Shown piece by piece: positions 10,801-16,471 of a stretch of 64,000 bases of DNA. The notes beneath the pieces were generated by a model. The model was not told the DNA's origin. It saw only the letters and a list, made by a program, of their open reading frames with translations, and did not search any database. The translations under genes were made by a program, and so were the position numbers. Source of the DNA: Stieleria neptunia. Lineage in GTDB: Bacteria > Planctomycetota > Planctomycetia > Pirellulales > Pirellulaceae. The stretch is from positions 6,382,567 to 6,446,566 of the forward strand of contig NZ_CP037423.1 in NCBI RefSeq assembly GCF_007754155.1. The letters are read 5' to 3'. Numbering within the stretch: position 1 is the first letter of the stretch; each line of letters begins with the position of its first letter.

Positions 10801-11206
10801 CGGGACCGCTCAGGTACAGCGATTCCCAGTGACCGGGAAACGGAACACCGTCCACGCCGGGCGTCAGATCTTCGCCGACGGTGTCATCCAGGGCACTGGT
10901 AAAGATGACGGGTTGTCCGGCTAGCCCAACCGCTTCGATTGCACCGTTTCCGGTCAGCCATTTCCCCGTTTCAAACTTGACGACCGTGTCAGACTCGATG
11001 GTCAGTTTGGATCCGGACGGAACCGTGACATCGCCGGTGACGTGGATGGTTCCCGACCAGGTGTCGTCTCCGGCCAGCGTGCCCGAGACTTCGCGAGCGA
11101 GAAGCCGTCTGGCTTCGAGCGTTTCAAGGTGGCTTCGGCGAGGTTGTTGTTTCTTTTTCCGGCTCTTCTTGGACCGAACGCCTTCGGTCTTGCGCCACTG
11201 GAACAT
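1..11206 (-). CDS. Giant secreted adhesin-like protein, LExRRLLA N-terminus, beta-helix / LamG / Ig-like / CARDB modules (3' end outside window)
   Basis: One minus-strand frame is open from ATG 11206 to the left edge, about 3,735 codons, so the C-terminus is missing. The N-terminus is very basic (KKSRKKKQQPRR) and followed by HLETLEARRLLA, the LEPR-XLL-type motif found at the start of planctomycete exported proteins. Order of modules: residues ~50-1100, beta-helix (pectate-lyase-like) repeats with GYWESIYL, VRYAGDTDGNG and WDYGDLPIHV motifs; ~1195-1380, a LamG/concanavalin-like domain (WTHVAATLRDGTLHLYTDG); ~1400-2120, Ig-like modules each ending in a Ca-binding-type loop (MDQDGDGTFGE and variants, five seen), with a PA14-like insert at ~1570-1675 (WTFAIASDDGYRLDIDG); ~2125 to the edge, CARDB-like modules with the signature WTDRVYLS. 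Probably a surface-bound or secreted adhesin or matrix protein (inference). The frame is the same at 170 and 11206. Confidence 0.93.
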   Translation of the reverse strand, partial: MFQWRKTEGVRSKKSRKKKQQPRRSHLETLEARRLLAREVSGTLAGDDTWSGTIHVTGDVTVPSGSKLTIESDTVVKFETGKWLTGNGAIEAVGLAGQPVIFTSALDDTVGEDLTPGVDGVPFPGHWESLYLSGPDTSLDHVEVRYAGDTDGNGAFSGQTGSIEMYFDSDEPAEQTQLSNVVIKHGYSNGVNVFAGSPNLVNVNVNDSLGVPFYFDIDADPSVSQSGGTGNAGGDRIAVQAGTLTEDRTWDYGALPVAIIGNDLVIGQDDANNPVTLTVAPGTVVKVSQAQFLHANQGKIHAVGTSTEPIVFTAATDDSIAGDSNGDADTTSPFPGYWESIYLDSPGSVFENVEVRYAGDTDGNGVFGGQTGSFEIRYDNRDPALQNRLTNVRISDGYSNGVNVRAGAPDLDTVHVEDSLGYPFYFDLDSNPSTDQLTGRDNASGDRIVLQSGTLSEDRTWDYGDLPLHIAPGDLTVGQDAASNPVTLTIAAGTVIKMSNAQFLHARQGTIAANGTPSDPIVFTAITDDSVGGDSEGDGDATMPYPGFWEAVYLDGPNNVFENVEIRYAGDTDGNGILGGQTGSIELRYSGDDPTEQTRLTNVRISDGYSNGINLSSGDPVLQNIHVEDNFGIPFYFELDTDPQTTGLSGRGNVGGDRIAIQSGTLTEDRSWDYGDLPIHVTSGDFTVGADADGNPVTLTIAAGTVIKIPNARYFRALQGTINAVATADDPILFTAATDDTVGGDSNGDRNASTPFPGYWESLYLYGPSNVLENVHVRYAGDTDGNGILTGQVGSIELYHGGDQPETQTRLTDVTVSHGYSSGINVREANPTLENVHVFKNVGAAYYFELDADPAVTNLTGRDNLGGDRIGIQAGSLTQSRVWDYGDLPIHVIAGDLTLRTDAESNPANLDIAAGTVVKLDSARYIWARDGALRAVGTSTEPIYFTAVSDDTVGGDVTGDGDASSPYPGFWETIALDAPGSVLSNVIVRYAGDSDGNGALSGERQAIEVSTDMTLTNVNVESSYGGGLRIEGGATVTYTGGRLDSTTESTNAARSAIAVVDGTLSATDLDLIANDGPDDIGVYVLNGQSASVSGSNFIGNTIAVRHDGTDPGLAFFQNNWWASSGGPNDPSALDGMINDNPAGQFVTDYADYGNFLTSPVSRAVGPRVVALEKLPPTTEPIHYRYEATNNALDDSGTRNGTPVGDATYGAGRTGGSSFLLDGDGDYFNLGAWAPTDDWTLAAWVNPNTVPATGLVGLVGSQSSGRDWSISISDGNFVAIYGNGQTLDSGVAASESVWTHVAATLRDGTLHLYTDGVLRSSVAVATPYLPSVSGVRLGSSTYNNAGFFDGRIDEVSIVERSVSDGEIVSLRDSGTLDPFTPQDRLLVTFDRPIDTASLGVDDIGISGPSSVSAVNVQSVTQYAAVVTLSGRLSNAGTYVVSVGPNVSGSAGTLMDQDADGVAGEAVEDVFQTSILIDTFGPRVTGQSPAGSTGTVLSSIDITFNESIDPDSLSVDEIQLIDPTTLAALDAFDPDAVIDGFSVSVTKSTDVFSGLSGALAVLDDVSRHASVQSVNEPFINYGSSVGNYSADRSIPLLGTDTNYLVLDVEATITIPTAGKWTFAIASDDGYRLDIDGRIGEFPGTRGITTDLHVFDFPAAGDYPLRLVMFNQTGGLGFELAAAEGEISTFDSGTFALVGSDGGLTVTTHPVRPVSKIQILSAESIDPSNTTFRITFPPQPSDGEYQLVVDPRVTDLQGNRLDQDNDGVGGEPVEDRYISRITVARDPLRVVGQSPSTTINGAFEEFTVTFNVPIDPNSFATTDARVIGPGGEVTVTSIEQVDPTTFRVNVQRTTEDGDYQLFIGPDITDPVGNRMDSDGDAVPGELEDRYVGGLQVAGGGPYVTSFSPTGTLGPGSDTAEISFSEPVRLNSFSTDDVVFTGPAGVIPVTSIQAIGQRSYALSFPAQLAGGTYTFAIGPDIDDFAGLPMDQDRDGIAGEPSQDVFNASFTIDAAGPTVTAYTPDFVTKPYAFIDFTFDEAITAGSFTPQDVNFSGPGGVIPVSQVITMDVNKVRVSFGTQSAQGTYSFEVGPQITDLAGNPMDQDGDGTFGEPIEDLFSGTVTFASPDLEITSAIVPTEVQNGDTVTIQWIVENNGGAAAAKPWTDRVVLSADNVYGGSDDRFLGSVTQDVDLAQGENYTASIQASIPFGIGGNYYVFIRNDHSNQVFEEDEMNNTWSNAITIAEADPPADLIVDAISIPSGAFIGDTLDVTWRVRNDGTATTVVDSWTDRLYLSSDNVRGGDTLLGSYTHTGNLASDASYTMSASPVIPSHVAIGNYYVLVETDATNRVDEPTAEGNNVSASNTQVDVALTPLPDLVSFGVAIDAGVTPTSGENLTVNWTTRNDGDATAATAWIDRVYLSGDPTLSSDDVSLGQQSVASSLVVGAEVQNNLTVKLPDGVSGTNYLIVVPDADNAVNEGAGEATGNASLEIDVTSFPYADLTVSKVVAPDLLIGDPVDLTVSWTVDNVGTGPGRQTGWTDRVVLSSDGILGDADDRVLGEFQHFGAVPAGESYTRTEIIPLAARTSGRFTLFVQTDSGDVVYELDGHASNTGSPANSVDITTAAYSDLFVDSVSVTGGQSATSGLPLEINWTIGNRGIATTDRDTWTDYIYVSKNENGSGLRLIGSSTHGGALSVGDSYTRTESFDLPRDLDGQYYVFVRTGGPYEFLYAGNDASGGNQGRSDAVDVLFVPPTANLVVQEGSITVPDSPGGFQDGTQIEISWTVLNDSIDANGTTENGWTDRVYLQSTDGAQIFELGRYSVADPLEPGKSVARTELVQLPRAVGQFRLFVQTDVTGKVLEANELDNTSFSDPFQLNFQPRPDLRVDVTSDYPSGVTAGTSIDVAFTVRNAGTADTPSAGSRWFDRVWLSSSSSSTSGAILLGELQNGSALGFVGTTSGQATEYSSSATFSIPRALSGNWFVLVETDARNAVDEFPNDGNNRDAQAIAIDANPVPPPDLVADFVAGPGDAFDNSSFTVRYKVTNRGAGVTDPGAWTDQLWLTLGLDGPNSARGDRLIGSYRHGGVLQVGESYEAEATVNIPKGLTGQYFLTVYADGYRSVYEASFAENTNPDAPNDLDGNNYASTPINILLTPPSDLRVRELNVNTDQPIVGGQKVSLDWIVDNIGTVATDRENWADAVYLSEDGEFDSSDQLVFAIPHDGRLHPGDWYSQDVEFTLPPSAEGSHFFVRTNVDPRIALTEEAKFLEEVAAVLKRVEVATGKPIGETEIGDLKQFSRNELLAILAGPTNTLVQVYEGPFTDNNVGSVAAEVVDAIANLVVENVTATPTSKSGEPITVSWTVRNAGDFATNEVTQSIRQYVYLSKDPVFDASRALLVGSPVKVLNAPIEVDGSYNTSMVVSSPPGSSGNWYAHVFANVGLSRGKPVLTAFGKSSFPNWPKSFVDKTWEAGQKSDNFASSQIIAIEYAEPNLVISNLSGVPTSPDSGSLLDVSFTVTNEGTRATRVDKWADRVFLSTDTSTDAYDIELGGAQRDEVLEIGESYAVALQVRVPNNIGGEFHLIAQTDATFADRSAALYSLPYPIAEGWPRLRGVSDEVLEFNDEGDNQASVQLDVQFVPAPDLVVDSVDFVNPSDPSSNVVEVGNDFTFTYTYTNDGGVIPDSQVPFVDRVYLSRDRLLDVSSDHYVTQIRRFDALASGQTGTITETAWLPRGITGDYFIIVAT
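8551..11083 (-). repeat. In-frame 211-codon (633-bp) beta-helix repeats within the giant gene
   Basis: The Trp codon of the WDYG anchor lies at 8558-8560, 9191-9193, 9824-9826 and 10457-10459, an exact 633-bp spacing three times over. A more diverged first unit has its Trp at 11057-11059, 600 bp away. Each unit carries, in order, WDYG, a VTLTIAAGTVIK-like rung, DDTVGGDSNGDGD, GYWESLYL, VRYAGDTDGNG, GYSNGINV, FYFELD and GGDRI. The exact length conservation shows recent duplication or strong structural constraint. A shorter, diverged unit follows at about 7700-8550. Confidence 0.9.
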
Positions 11207-11297
11207 GGTGTACTCGGCAATGATGTTGAGGGGTGGCGGCGGATGCCGCCTGAACTCAACAGCGATGCGCCACTACCCCGATTGGGAGCCCCCCTGC

Positions 11298-11326
11298 ATT
11301 GTCATCGCAAAACTGGCGAGAATCAA
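11298..11326 (-). promoter_or_regulatory. Possible sigma-70-type promoter of the giant gene
   Basis: On the minus strand TTGATT (11326-11321) is followed after 17 bases by GACAAT (11303-11298), a 4/6 match at each box, about 90 bases before ATG 11206. Weak, motif-only evidence. Confidence 0.22.
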
Positions 11327-11370
11327 CACTTGTCCACCGGGAAAACGGCACGCGCCGGCGGAGCCGGTTG

Positions 11371-11616
11371 GGGTGGCAAGCAAGATGCTTACCCCACTTT
11401 GCGACTCGTTCCCGGGCTCCGCCTGGGAACGGGATTGCTCGGAGGCTCCGCCTCCGGAGTCCGCCGGCGGTGCCGGCCGGGGTGGCAAGCAGGATGCTTA
11501 CCCCACTTTGCGACTCGTTCCCGGGCTCCGCCTGGGAACGGGATTGCTCGGAGGCTCCGCCTCAGGGGTCCGCCGGCGGTGCCGGCCGGGGTGGCAAGCA
11601 GGATGCTTACTTCACT
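11371..11616. repeat. 110-bp tandem repeat, two full copies plus a third start, built on the GTTCCCAGGC palindrome family
   Basis: The segment GGTGGCAAGCA(A/G)GATGCTTAC starts at 11371, 11481 and 11590, a period of 109-110 bp. Each full unit contains an inverted repeat of the type GTTCCCGGGCTCCGCCTGGGAAC and a GGAGGCTCCGCCTC hairpin. The third copy stops at the HAD gene's stop codon. The array fills the 410-base gap between the giant gene and that gene; the remaining 11207-11370 has no recognised feature except the weak promoter noted separately. Confidence 0.85.
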
Positions 11617-12240
11617 TCACTTGACGCCCAAATGTTGCTCGATCACGGATTTGGCTTGCTCGCCTCCCAGGCATTGGTGGGCGCGCCAACCTCGCTCCGC
11701 TGCCGCCTGGACGTTTTCCGGCTTGTCATCGATGAACAGAATCCGTTCGGGACGCACCCGCGCGGCTTTTTCGGCAGCCTCGTAGATCTTGGTGTCCGGT
11801 TTCATCGACATCACTTCGCAGCTCAGAATCTTGACGTCATAGTCGATCTGCGAGACCGGCCAGGGCTGTTTTCGCACCCAGCGCCAGTGGGCGGGGCAGG
11901 TGTTGGACAACACGCCCACACGCCCGGCGCTGCGTCGGGCCAGCTCCACGACCTCGACCATCGAATCGATGGGCGTGAACATGTCGCTGATCGCGTCCAA
12001 GACCAGATCTTGTGGTAACCGTTTGGCGTCCAAATCCAACACTTGCCGCAGCGTCTGGGTGAACGAGCGGCTGGTGATCTGGCCGCTCTCGTATTGATCT
12101 TGCAGCCCACTGTCATAGAGGACTTCGCGGGCCCTGTCGGTGGAGATGCCCGCCAGCTCGGAAAAATTACGACAGGCGATCTCGGGGTCGAACGACACCA
12201 ACACGTTGCCGAGATCAAAATAGACGAACTCAATTTGCAT
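11617..12240 (-). CDS. HAD-superfamily hydrolase (subfamily IA, phosphatase-like)
   Basis: The 207-residue protein starts FVYFDLGNVLVSFD, a HAD motif I in which the first Asp is the nucleophile and the usual second Asp is replaced by Gly-Asn (DLGN, as in the YihX/epoxide-hydrolase-N group). Motif II is VLSNTCP, the motif III Lys lies in EVMSMKPDTKIYE, and motif IV is ILFIDDKPENV. It is a cytoplasmic phosphomonoesterase-type enzyme; the substrate cannot be read from sequence. ATG 12240 lies inside the end of the upstream hydrolase gene (11-bp overlap), so translation is probably coupled. It is the last gene of the lut transcription unit. Confidence 0.9.
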   Translation of the reverse strand: MQIEFVYFDLGNVLVSFDPEIACRNFSELAGISTDRAREVLYDSGLQDQYESGQITSRSFTQTLRQVLDLDAKRLPQDLVLDAISDMFTPIDSMVEVVELARRSAGRVGVLSNTCPAHWRWVRKQPWPVSQIDYDVKILSCEVMSMKPDTKIYEAAEKAARVRPERILFIDDKPENVQAAAERGWRAHQCLGGEQAKSVIEQHLGVK

Positions 12241-13090
12241 GATCTTCTTCGGTGATCGCTCGGTGGCGGAAAATAAACTCGACGATCGGCGCCGGGTCTT
12301 TCAAGCTGTGCGGGTGATGCCCGACCCCGGGTTTGTGGATGACTTCGATCGGCCCACCCGAATCGCGATACCGCTGCTGTAGGATGGCGGTGTTTTCATC
12401 CACCGGAACGACCACGTCGGCATCGCCGACGACGCACAGCACCGGGACATCAGCCGCCGCCAATGGTCCCAGTCCATCGATGGGATTGCAATGCGACTTT
12501 GGCGATTGCGAGTCCATCGCCTCGGCCTCGGTCAAACCATACGCGTTTAAACAACGTTTCCACTCGCCCGGGCTGCCGGCCCCCTTGCCTTTGCCGCCCG
12601 GCCAGCTCTTGATGTCGCACACCGGTGCATCACCATAAATGCATTGCACCTTGTCGGGATTCGCTTTCGCCCAGTTGAAAATGATCAATCCGCCGCGGCT
12701 CATCCCTTCCAACACCGGTTTGGGATGGAATTGATACGTCTCCGTCAGGTGGTCGTAAAAATCGTCCCAAATTTCAACGGCCTGGGGTGCCCCGAACAAG
12801 CCCGCCACATCGATGTAGGCGACGTGAAACCCCCGCTTCAACAACGCAACGTCAAGCTGCGGCTGGTGCCCGAAAAAGCGTGCCCGCCAGATCCACGGGT
12901 TGCCCGCGGCGGGCGATTGGGGTGCCACGATGATGCACTTTCGATCGTTGTGTTGAAAGTCATAGCGGGCAAAGGAATGGAAATCGGTCTGTTTCCCGGG
13001 AAGCTGCTTCCCGGAAAGCTCGTCCGCCCGCGCCGCAGTGGCGCAGCAAACCAAGGCGAGCATCACGACGGTGCGCGTCAGTGCATTCAT
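12230..13090 (-). CDS. Secreted alpha/beta-hydrolase
   Basis: The 286-residue product starts with a cleavable signal peptide (MNALTRTVVMLALVCCATAARA). It carries a nucleophile elbow GMSRGG, an acid-containing segment VLCVVGDADVVVPVDE, and a late His in KPGVGHHPHSL, giving a Ser-Asp-His triad. This fits planctomycete exported prolyl-oligopeptidase/esterase-like hydrolases; the substrate is unknown. ATG 13090 is chosen because the signal peptide starts there; the open frame continues upstream only as an overlap with lutC. It lies 49 bp after lutC and overlaps the HAD gene by 11 bp, so it is probably cotranscribed with the lactate operon. Confidence 0.88.
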   Translation of the reverse strand: MNALTRTVVMLALVCCATAARADELSGKQLPGKQTDFHSFARYDFQHNDRKCIIVAPQSPAAGNPWIWRARFFGHQPQLDVALLKRGFHVAYIDVAGLFGAPQAVEIWDDFYDHLTETYQFHPKPVLEGMSRGGLIIFNWAKANPDKVQCIYGDAPVCDIKSWPGGKGKGAGSPGEWKRCLNAYGLTEAEAMDSQSPKSHCNPIDGLGPLAAADVPVLCVVGDADVVVPVDENTAILQQRYRDSGGPIEVIHKPGVGHHPHSLKDPAPIVEFIFRHRAITEEDHAN

Positions 13091-13139
13091 ATCACGATTC
13101 CGGATGTCCAAGGGTTGGAGACGATCGGCCGACGCAGGC

Positions 13140-13763
13140 TTACAAATCGCCGACAATGAAGACTTGCAGTTTGCGGCAACCGTGTGCCCCCAGCACCAAC
13201 GACTGCTCGATGTCGGCCGTTTTGCTGGGTCCGGAGACGAAGACGCCGAATCGCGCCGAAAAGTTTTCGATCCGCTCGTAAGCCTGGTGCATGTTGGAAA
13301 CGATTTGCGATCGCGGCACGACGATCGCAAGGTATTGGGCGATGAACAGCAACACGCGATGCGGAAGGCTGTTCCCGTCGATCCAAATCGACCCGTTTTC
13401 GGCGACCATGAATTCACCACGGGCGATCGTCCAATCGACCGTTGCCAAGTCGTGGGGATCGTCGATTTGCGTTGCGTCGATGGTTCCGGCGACCGAATCG
13501 GGTGCCAACGAGACGATGCGGGTCGCGGTGCGGAAGACGTCGATCTCCTCCAGCAAGGCGCGGACGTCGCGCTGCGAATCGACCTGGTGCGCCTGACCGC
13601 CGACCATCGCCAGCATCTCGATAAACGTGTCGATCGGTTGATCGAACTCGATCACACGATCCACATCGACGTCCGGCAACGGCGGGATGTCGACCTGTTT
13701 GGTGTTGATGCGATCCAGGATCGCCTGCCGCGCGTCGGTGTCGGCGGGTGTCGGTTTCATCAT
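13140..13763 (-). CDS. lutC: LutC, LUD-domain lactate utilisation protein
   Basis: The 207-residue protein has the LUD-domain pattern of LutC/YkgG: an N-terminal helical part, a centre with TVDWTIARGEFMVAENGSIW, and the C-terminal RIENFSARFGVFVSGPSKTADIE, whose SGPSKTADIE is diagnostic. LutABC together oxidise L-lactate to pyruvate; LutC is the small non-FeS subunit. ATG 13763 (an ATG-ATG pair) is used because upstream sequence in the same frame lies antisense-free inside the lutB frame. It is somewhat shorter than typical LutC (about 240). A 19-bp tandem array separates it from lutB. Confidence 0.9.
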   Translation of the reverse strand: MMKPTPADTDARQAILDRINTKQVDIPPLPDVDVDRVIEFDQPIDTFIEMLAMVGGQAHQVDSQRDVRALLEEIDVFRTATRIVSLAPDSVAGTIDATQIDDPHDLATVDWTIARGEFMVAENGSIWIDGNSLPHRVLLFIAQYLAIVVPRSQIVSNMHQAYERIENFSARFGVFVSGPSKTADIEQSLVLGAHGCRKLQVFIVGDL

Positions 13764-13772
13764 CTCGATTCT

Positions 13773-13848
13773 CAGTGGTTCCGATGGCTCTCGGTGGTTC
13801 CGATGGCTCTCAGTGATCCCGATGGCTCTCAGTGATCCCGATGACGTC
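13773..13848. repeat. Four tandem 19-bp units spanning the lutB stop codon and the lutB-lutC gap
   Basis: Units at 13773-13791, 13792-13810, 13811-13829 and 13830-13848 follow C(A/G)GTG(G/A)T(T/C)CCGATGGCTCT. The last unit encodes the C-terminal HRRHRDH of LutB, so the array seems to have grown from the 3' end of the coding sequence. Confidence 0.9.
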
Positions 13849-15208
13849 GATGCCAATCGCGAAACGTCTCTTTCGGAGCCTCGGGAAGCTCGCGGGCGAT
13901 CGTCCAAGTGTTCAAACGATGGTGGGTGGCCCAACGCGGCAGCACCCTTAGCGTGAAGCGTCCGACTTTTCCGACCATCCGAAACAGTGCGGGGAAGCGA
14001 AACAGATACGACGCAAACCGCATCGCAAGCCGCTTGGAGACCGGCAACAGTTTTTTGCCGACCAGTTCCCCACGCCACGCCAACAATTGGTGATGCAGCG
14101 GAATCTTGACCGGACAGACATCGCTGCACGATCCGCACAAGCTGCAGGCGTAGGGAAGACTCTTGTAGGAATTCTGGTCGCGGGTCGGCGAAAGCACGCT
14201 GCCGATCGGGCCGGGTACGGTGGCGCGATAGCTGTGCCCGCCGCTGCGCCGATAGACGGGGCAGGTGTTCATGCACGCGCCGCAACGAATGCAATGCATC
14301 GCGGCGCGAAACGTTTCGCTTTCCCGCAATCGACTGCGGCCGTTGTCGACCAGCACGATGTGCAGTTCGCTGTTCTCGTCGCGGGGACCGTTGAAGTGCG
14401 AGGTGTAGCTGGTGATCGGCTGGCCGGTCGCCGATCGAGCGAGCAGGCGGGTGAACACGCCGAGATCACGTTGCCGCGGCAATAGTTTTTCGATGCCCAT
14501 GCAGGCGATGTGAACCCGCGGCAGCGACGTTCCCAGGTCCGCGTTGCCTTCGTTCGTGCAGACGACCAAGCCACCCGTTTCGGCGATCGCAAAGTTGACA
14601 CCGGTGATGCCGATTTCGCCGGCGAGAAACTTGTCGCGTAAATGTCCCCGCGCCGCTTCGGCCAGGTACTTCGGATCCGACGCCCCTTCGTCGGTCCCCA
14701 GGTGCGTGTGAAAAGTGTCGCCGACTTCTTCTTTTTTGATGTGGATGGCCGGCAACACGATGTGGCTGGGGGTTTCACCACGCAGTTGGACGATCCGTTC
14801 TCCCAAGTCCGTATCGACGACATCGATGCCGTTGTCTTCCAAGTAGTGGTTCAACCCACATTCTTCGGTCAGCATCGATTTGCTCTTGACGATCCGATGC
14901 GTCTTGTGATCTTGAAGAATGCGGAGCACGATCTCGTTGTGATGTTCCGCGTCGCGTGCCCAGTGGACGATCGCTCCGCGGGCGGTCGCATTGCGTTCGA
15001 ATTCTTGCAGGTAATGCGACAGATTGGCGATCGTGTGCGTTTTGATCCCCGACGCGGTCTCGCGCAGGTATTCCCATTCGGGCAACGAGGCGGCTTGTTT
15101 GTCGCGTTTGCTGCGAACGAACCACAGGGCTTGGTCATGCCAGCGGGACCGATTCGGGTCGTTGACAAATTCCTTGGCGGCAGCCGGATGCTGGATGATC
15201 GGGAGCAT
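13829..15208 (-). CDS. lutB: LutB, iron-sulfur lactate oxidation subunit
   Basis: The 459-residue protein has an N-terminal LUD domain (about residues 60-300, with SMLTEECGLNHYLE and IAETGGLVVCTNEGN). Two 4Fe-4S ferredoxin-type clusters follow: CIRCGACMNTCPVY near residue 304 and CSLCGSCSDVCPVK near residue 353. This is the LutB/YkgF architecture of the cytosolic lactate-oxidising complex. ATG 15208 gives a family-like N-terminus (MLPIIQHPAAAKEF); the frame is open further upstream but that part overlaps the end of the lutA region and does not look like family sequence. The gap to lutA is 74 bp. The C-terminus ends inside a short tandem repeat. Confidence 0.93.
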   Translation of the reverse strand: MLPIIQHPAAAKEFVNDPNRSRWHDQALWFVRSKRDKQAASLPEWEYLRETASGIKTHTIANLSHYLQEFERNATARGAIVHWARDAEHHNEIVLRILQDHKTHRIVKSKSMLTEECGLNHYLEDNGIDVVDTDLGERIVQLRGETPSHIVLPAIHIKKEEVGDTFHTHLGTDEGASDPKYLAEAARGHLRDKFLAGEIGITGVNFAIAETGGLVVCTNEGNADLGTSLPRVHIACMGIEKLLPRQRDLGVFTRLLARSATGQPITSYTSHFNGPRDENSELHIVLVDNGRSRLRESETFRAAMHCIRCGACMNTCPVYRRSGGHSYRATVPGPIGSVLSPTRDQNSYKSLPYACSLCGSCSDVCPVKIPLHHQLLAWRGELVGKKLLPVSKRLAMRFASYLFRFPALFRMVGKVGRFTLRVLPRWATHHRLNTWTIARELPEAPKETFRDWHRRHRDH

Positions 15209-15282
15209 GGTGGCAAGTGGCTGAAGTAGTTTTGGGAAAAGTTTCGCGTAGCGGCTTGTTGGTTGCCAGACGGGACATCGAT

Positions 15283-16038
15283 TCACGTCGCGCCGAGCGG
15301 CCGTCCGGACAGAATTTGGGCGACGTGCATGACTTGAATCGGATTTTTTTCGCGGCGAATCAGACCTTGCAGATGCATCAGACAGCTCATGTCGGCTGAC
15401 GCCAGCACCTCGCTGCCCTTGCCGCAGTGATCGGCGATCCGGGCGCGGCCCATTTCGGCCGACACGTCCGCTTCGTTGACCGCAAACGTGCCGCCGAAAC
15501 CACAGCAATCGTCGGGACGATCCGGTTCGACCCACTCGATGCCTTCGACCAGATTCAACAACTTGCGGACTTTGTTCTCCCGCGGCGTCATCGATTCACT
15601 CGATTGGCCGAGCCTCAGCTCGCGTAACCCGTGACAACTTTGGTGCAGCGAGACGCGGTGCGGGAATTTGACGTCCAGATGGGTGACCGCGACGACGTCG
15701 TGCAAGTATTCGCACAATTCGTAGGTTTTCGACGTGACGTGCTGAAACCTCGCGTCATCGGCATCAAAATAGGCGCCATAGTGATTGCGGACCATCGACA
15801 CGCACGATCCCGAGGGACAGACCACGGCTTCAAAATCTGCGAACAGATCGACCAACCGTCGGGCCACGGGCGCCGTGTCGGCTTCGCATCCGGTGTTGGC
15901 CATCGGCTGGCCGCAACAGGTCTGGCCGTCGGGGTACGCCACGTCGACCCCCAATCGTTCCAACAATTCGAGCGTCGCGATCGCCACGTCTGGATACAGC
16001 TGGTCGATGTAGCAGGGGACAAACAGTGCGACAGTCAT
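15283..16038 (-). CDS. lutA: LutA, CCG-domain lactate oxidation subunit
   Basis: The 251-residue protein has two cysteine-rich CCG domains: TCCGQPMANTG near residue 40 with PSGSCVSM following, and DDCCGFGGTFAVNE near residue 176. This is the heterodisulfide-reductase-like (DUF162/CCG) architecture of LutA/YkgE. It starts MTVALFVPCYIDQL, as the family does. It is the first gene of lutA-lutB-lutC, with a 433-base region upstream that it shares with the divergent aminotransferase gene. No LutR/LldR-type regulator gene is visible nearby. Confidence 0.94.
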   Translation of the reverse strand: MTVALFVPCYIDQLYPDVAIATLELLERLGVDVAYPDGQTCCGQPMANTGCEADTAPVARRLVDLFADFEAVVCPSGSCVSMVRNHYGAYFDADDARFQHVTSKTYELCEYLHDVVAVTHLDVKFPHRVSLHQSCHGLRELRLGQSSESMTPRENKVRKLLNLVEGIEWVEPDRPDDCCGFGGTFAVNEADVSAEMGRARIADHCGKGSEVLASADMSCLMHLQGLIRREKNPIQVMHVAQILSGRPLGAT

Positions 16039-16471
16039 GAATCAGGGGCGATCGGGATGGAGGAAGCGGGGACCAGACGAGTGACCGTGGTCAGTATAGT
16101 AACGAAACGCGACCGATTTGTTCAGCGTGGCCATCTGCTGCCAGGATGAGCGAAAATTCGTTGAGAATGCGGAAGTCTCCAAGCTGTGAAGCATCTTTTT
16201 GCGGTAAGACGCAAGCGGGCTGTCGTTTTAGTCGGGATCTGCTGAGTCAATGGTGAGCCGCTGGCCGTAAGGCCTCGGGCAGCGTCGCAGTGCCCGGCCG
16301 CTTACGCGTCGCGGCTCACAAAAACGACAAGAACTCCTAAACGGCGTGGTTCGGACACGGTTTGCCGCGATCTTGTCAACAATCTTGGCGAACCCCTGGG
16401 AGGAAACGCGTTTCTGATCGACAATAGGACGATCGTCCATTTTTCTCCGGCGCAGCAACGGTTTGGCCAAA
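16039..16471. other. Divergent intergenic region between lutA and the aminotransferase gene
   Basis: It must hold the promoters for both directions. A dispersed palindromic element occupies 16221-16329 (separate entry). No clear operator or strong promoter boxes were recognised in the rest. Confidence 0.6.
16221..16329. repeat. Dispersed palindromic element, family A, copy 1
   Basis: Its ends are an inverted repeat TGTCGTTTT ... AAAACGACA. Inside, GTGAGCCGCTGGCCGTAAGG pairs imperfectly with a far half ending CGCTTACGCGTCGCGGCTCAC. Further copies lie at 42308-42398 and, reversed, at 47839-47947. It has no coding capacity and resembles a REP or MITE. Confidence 0.85.
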
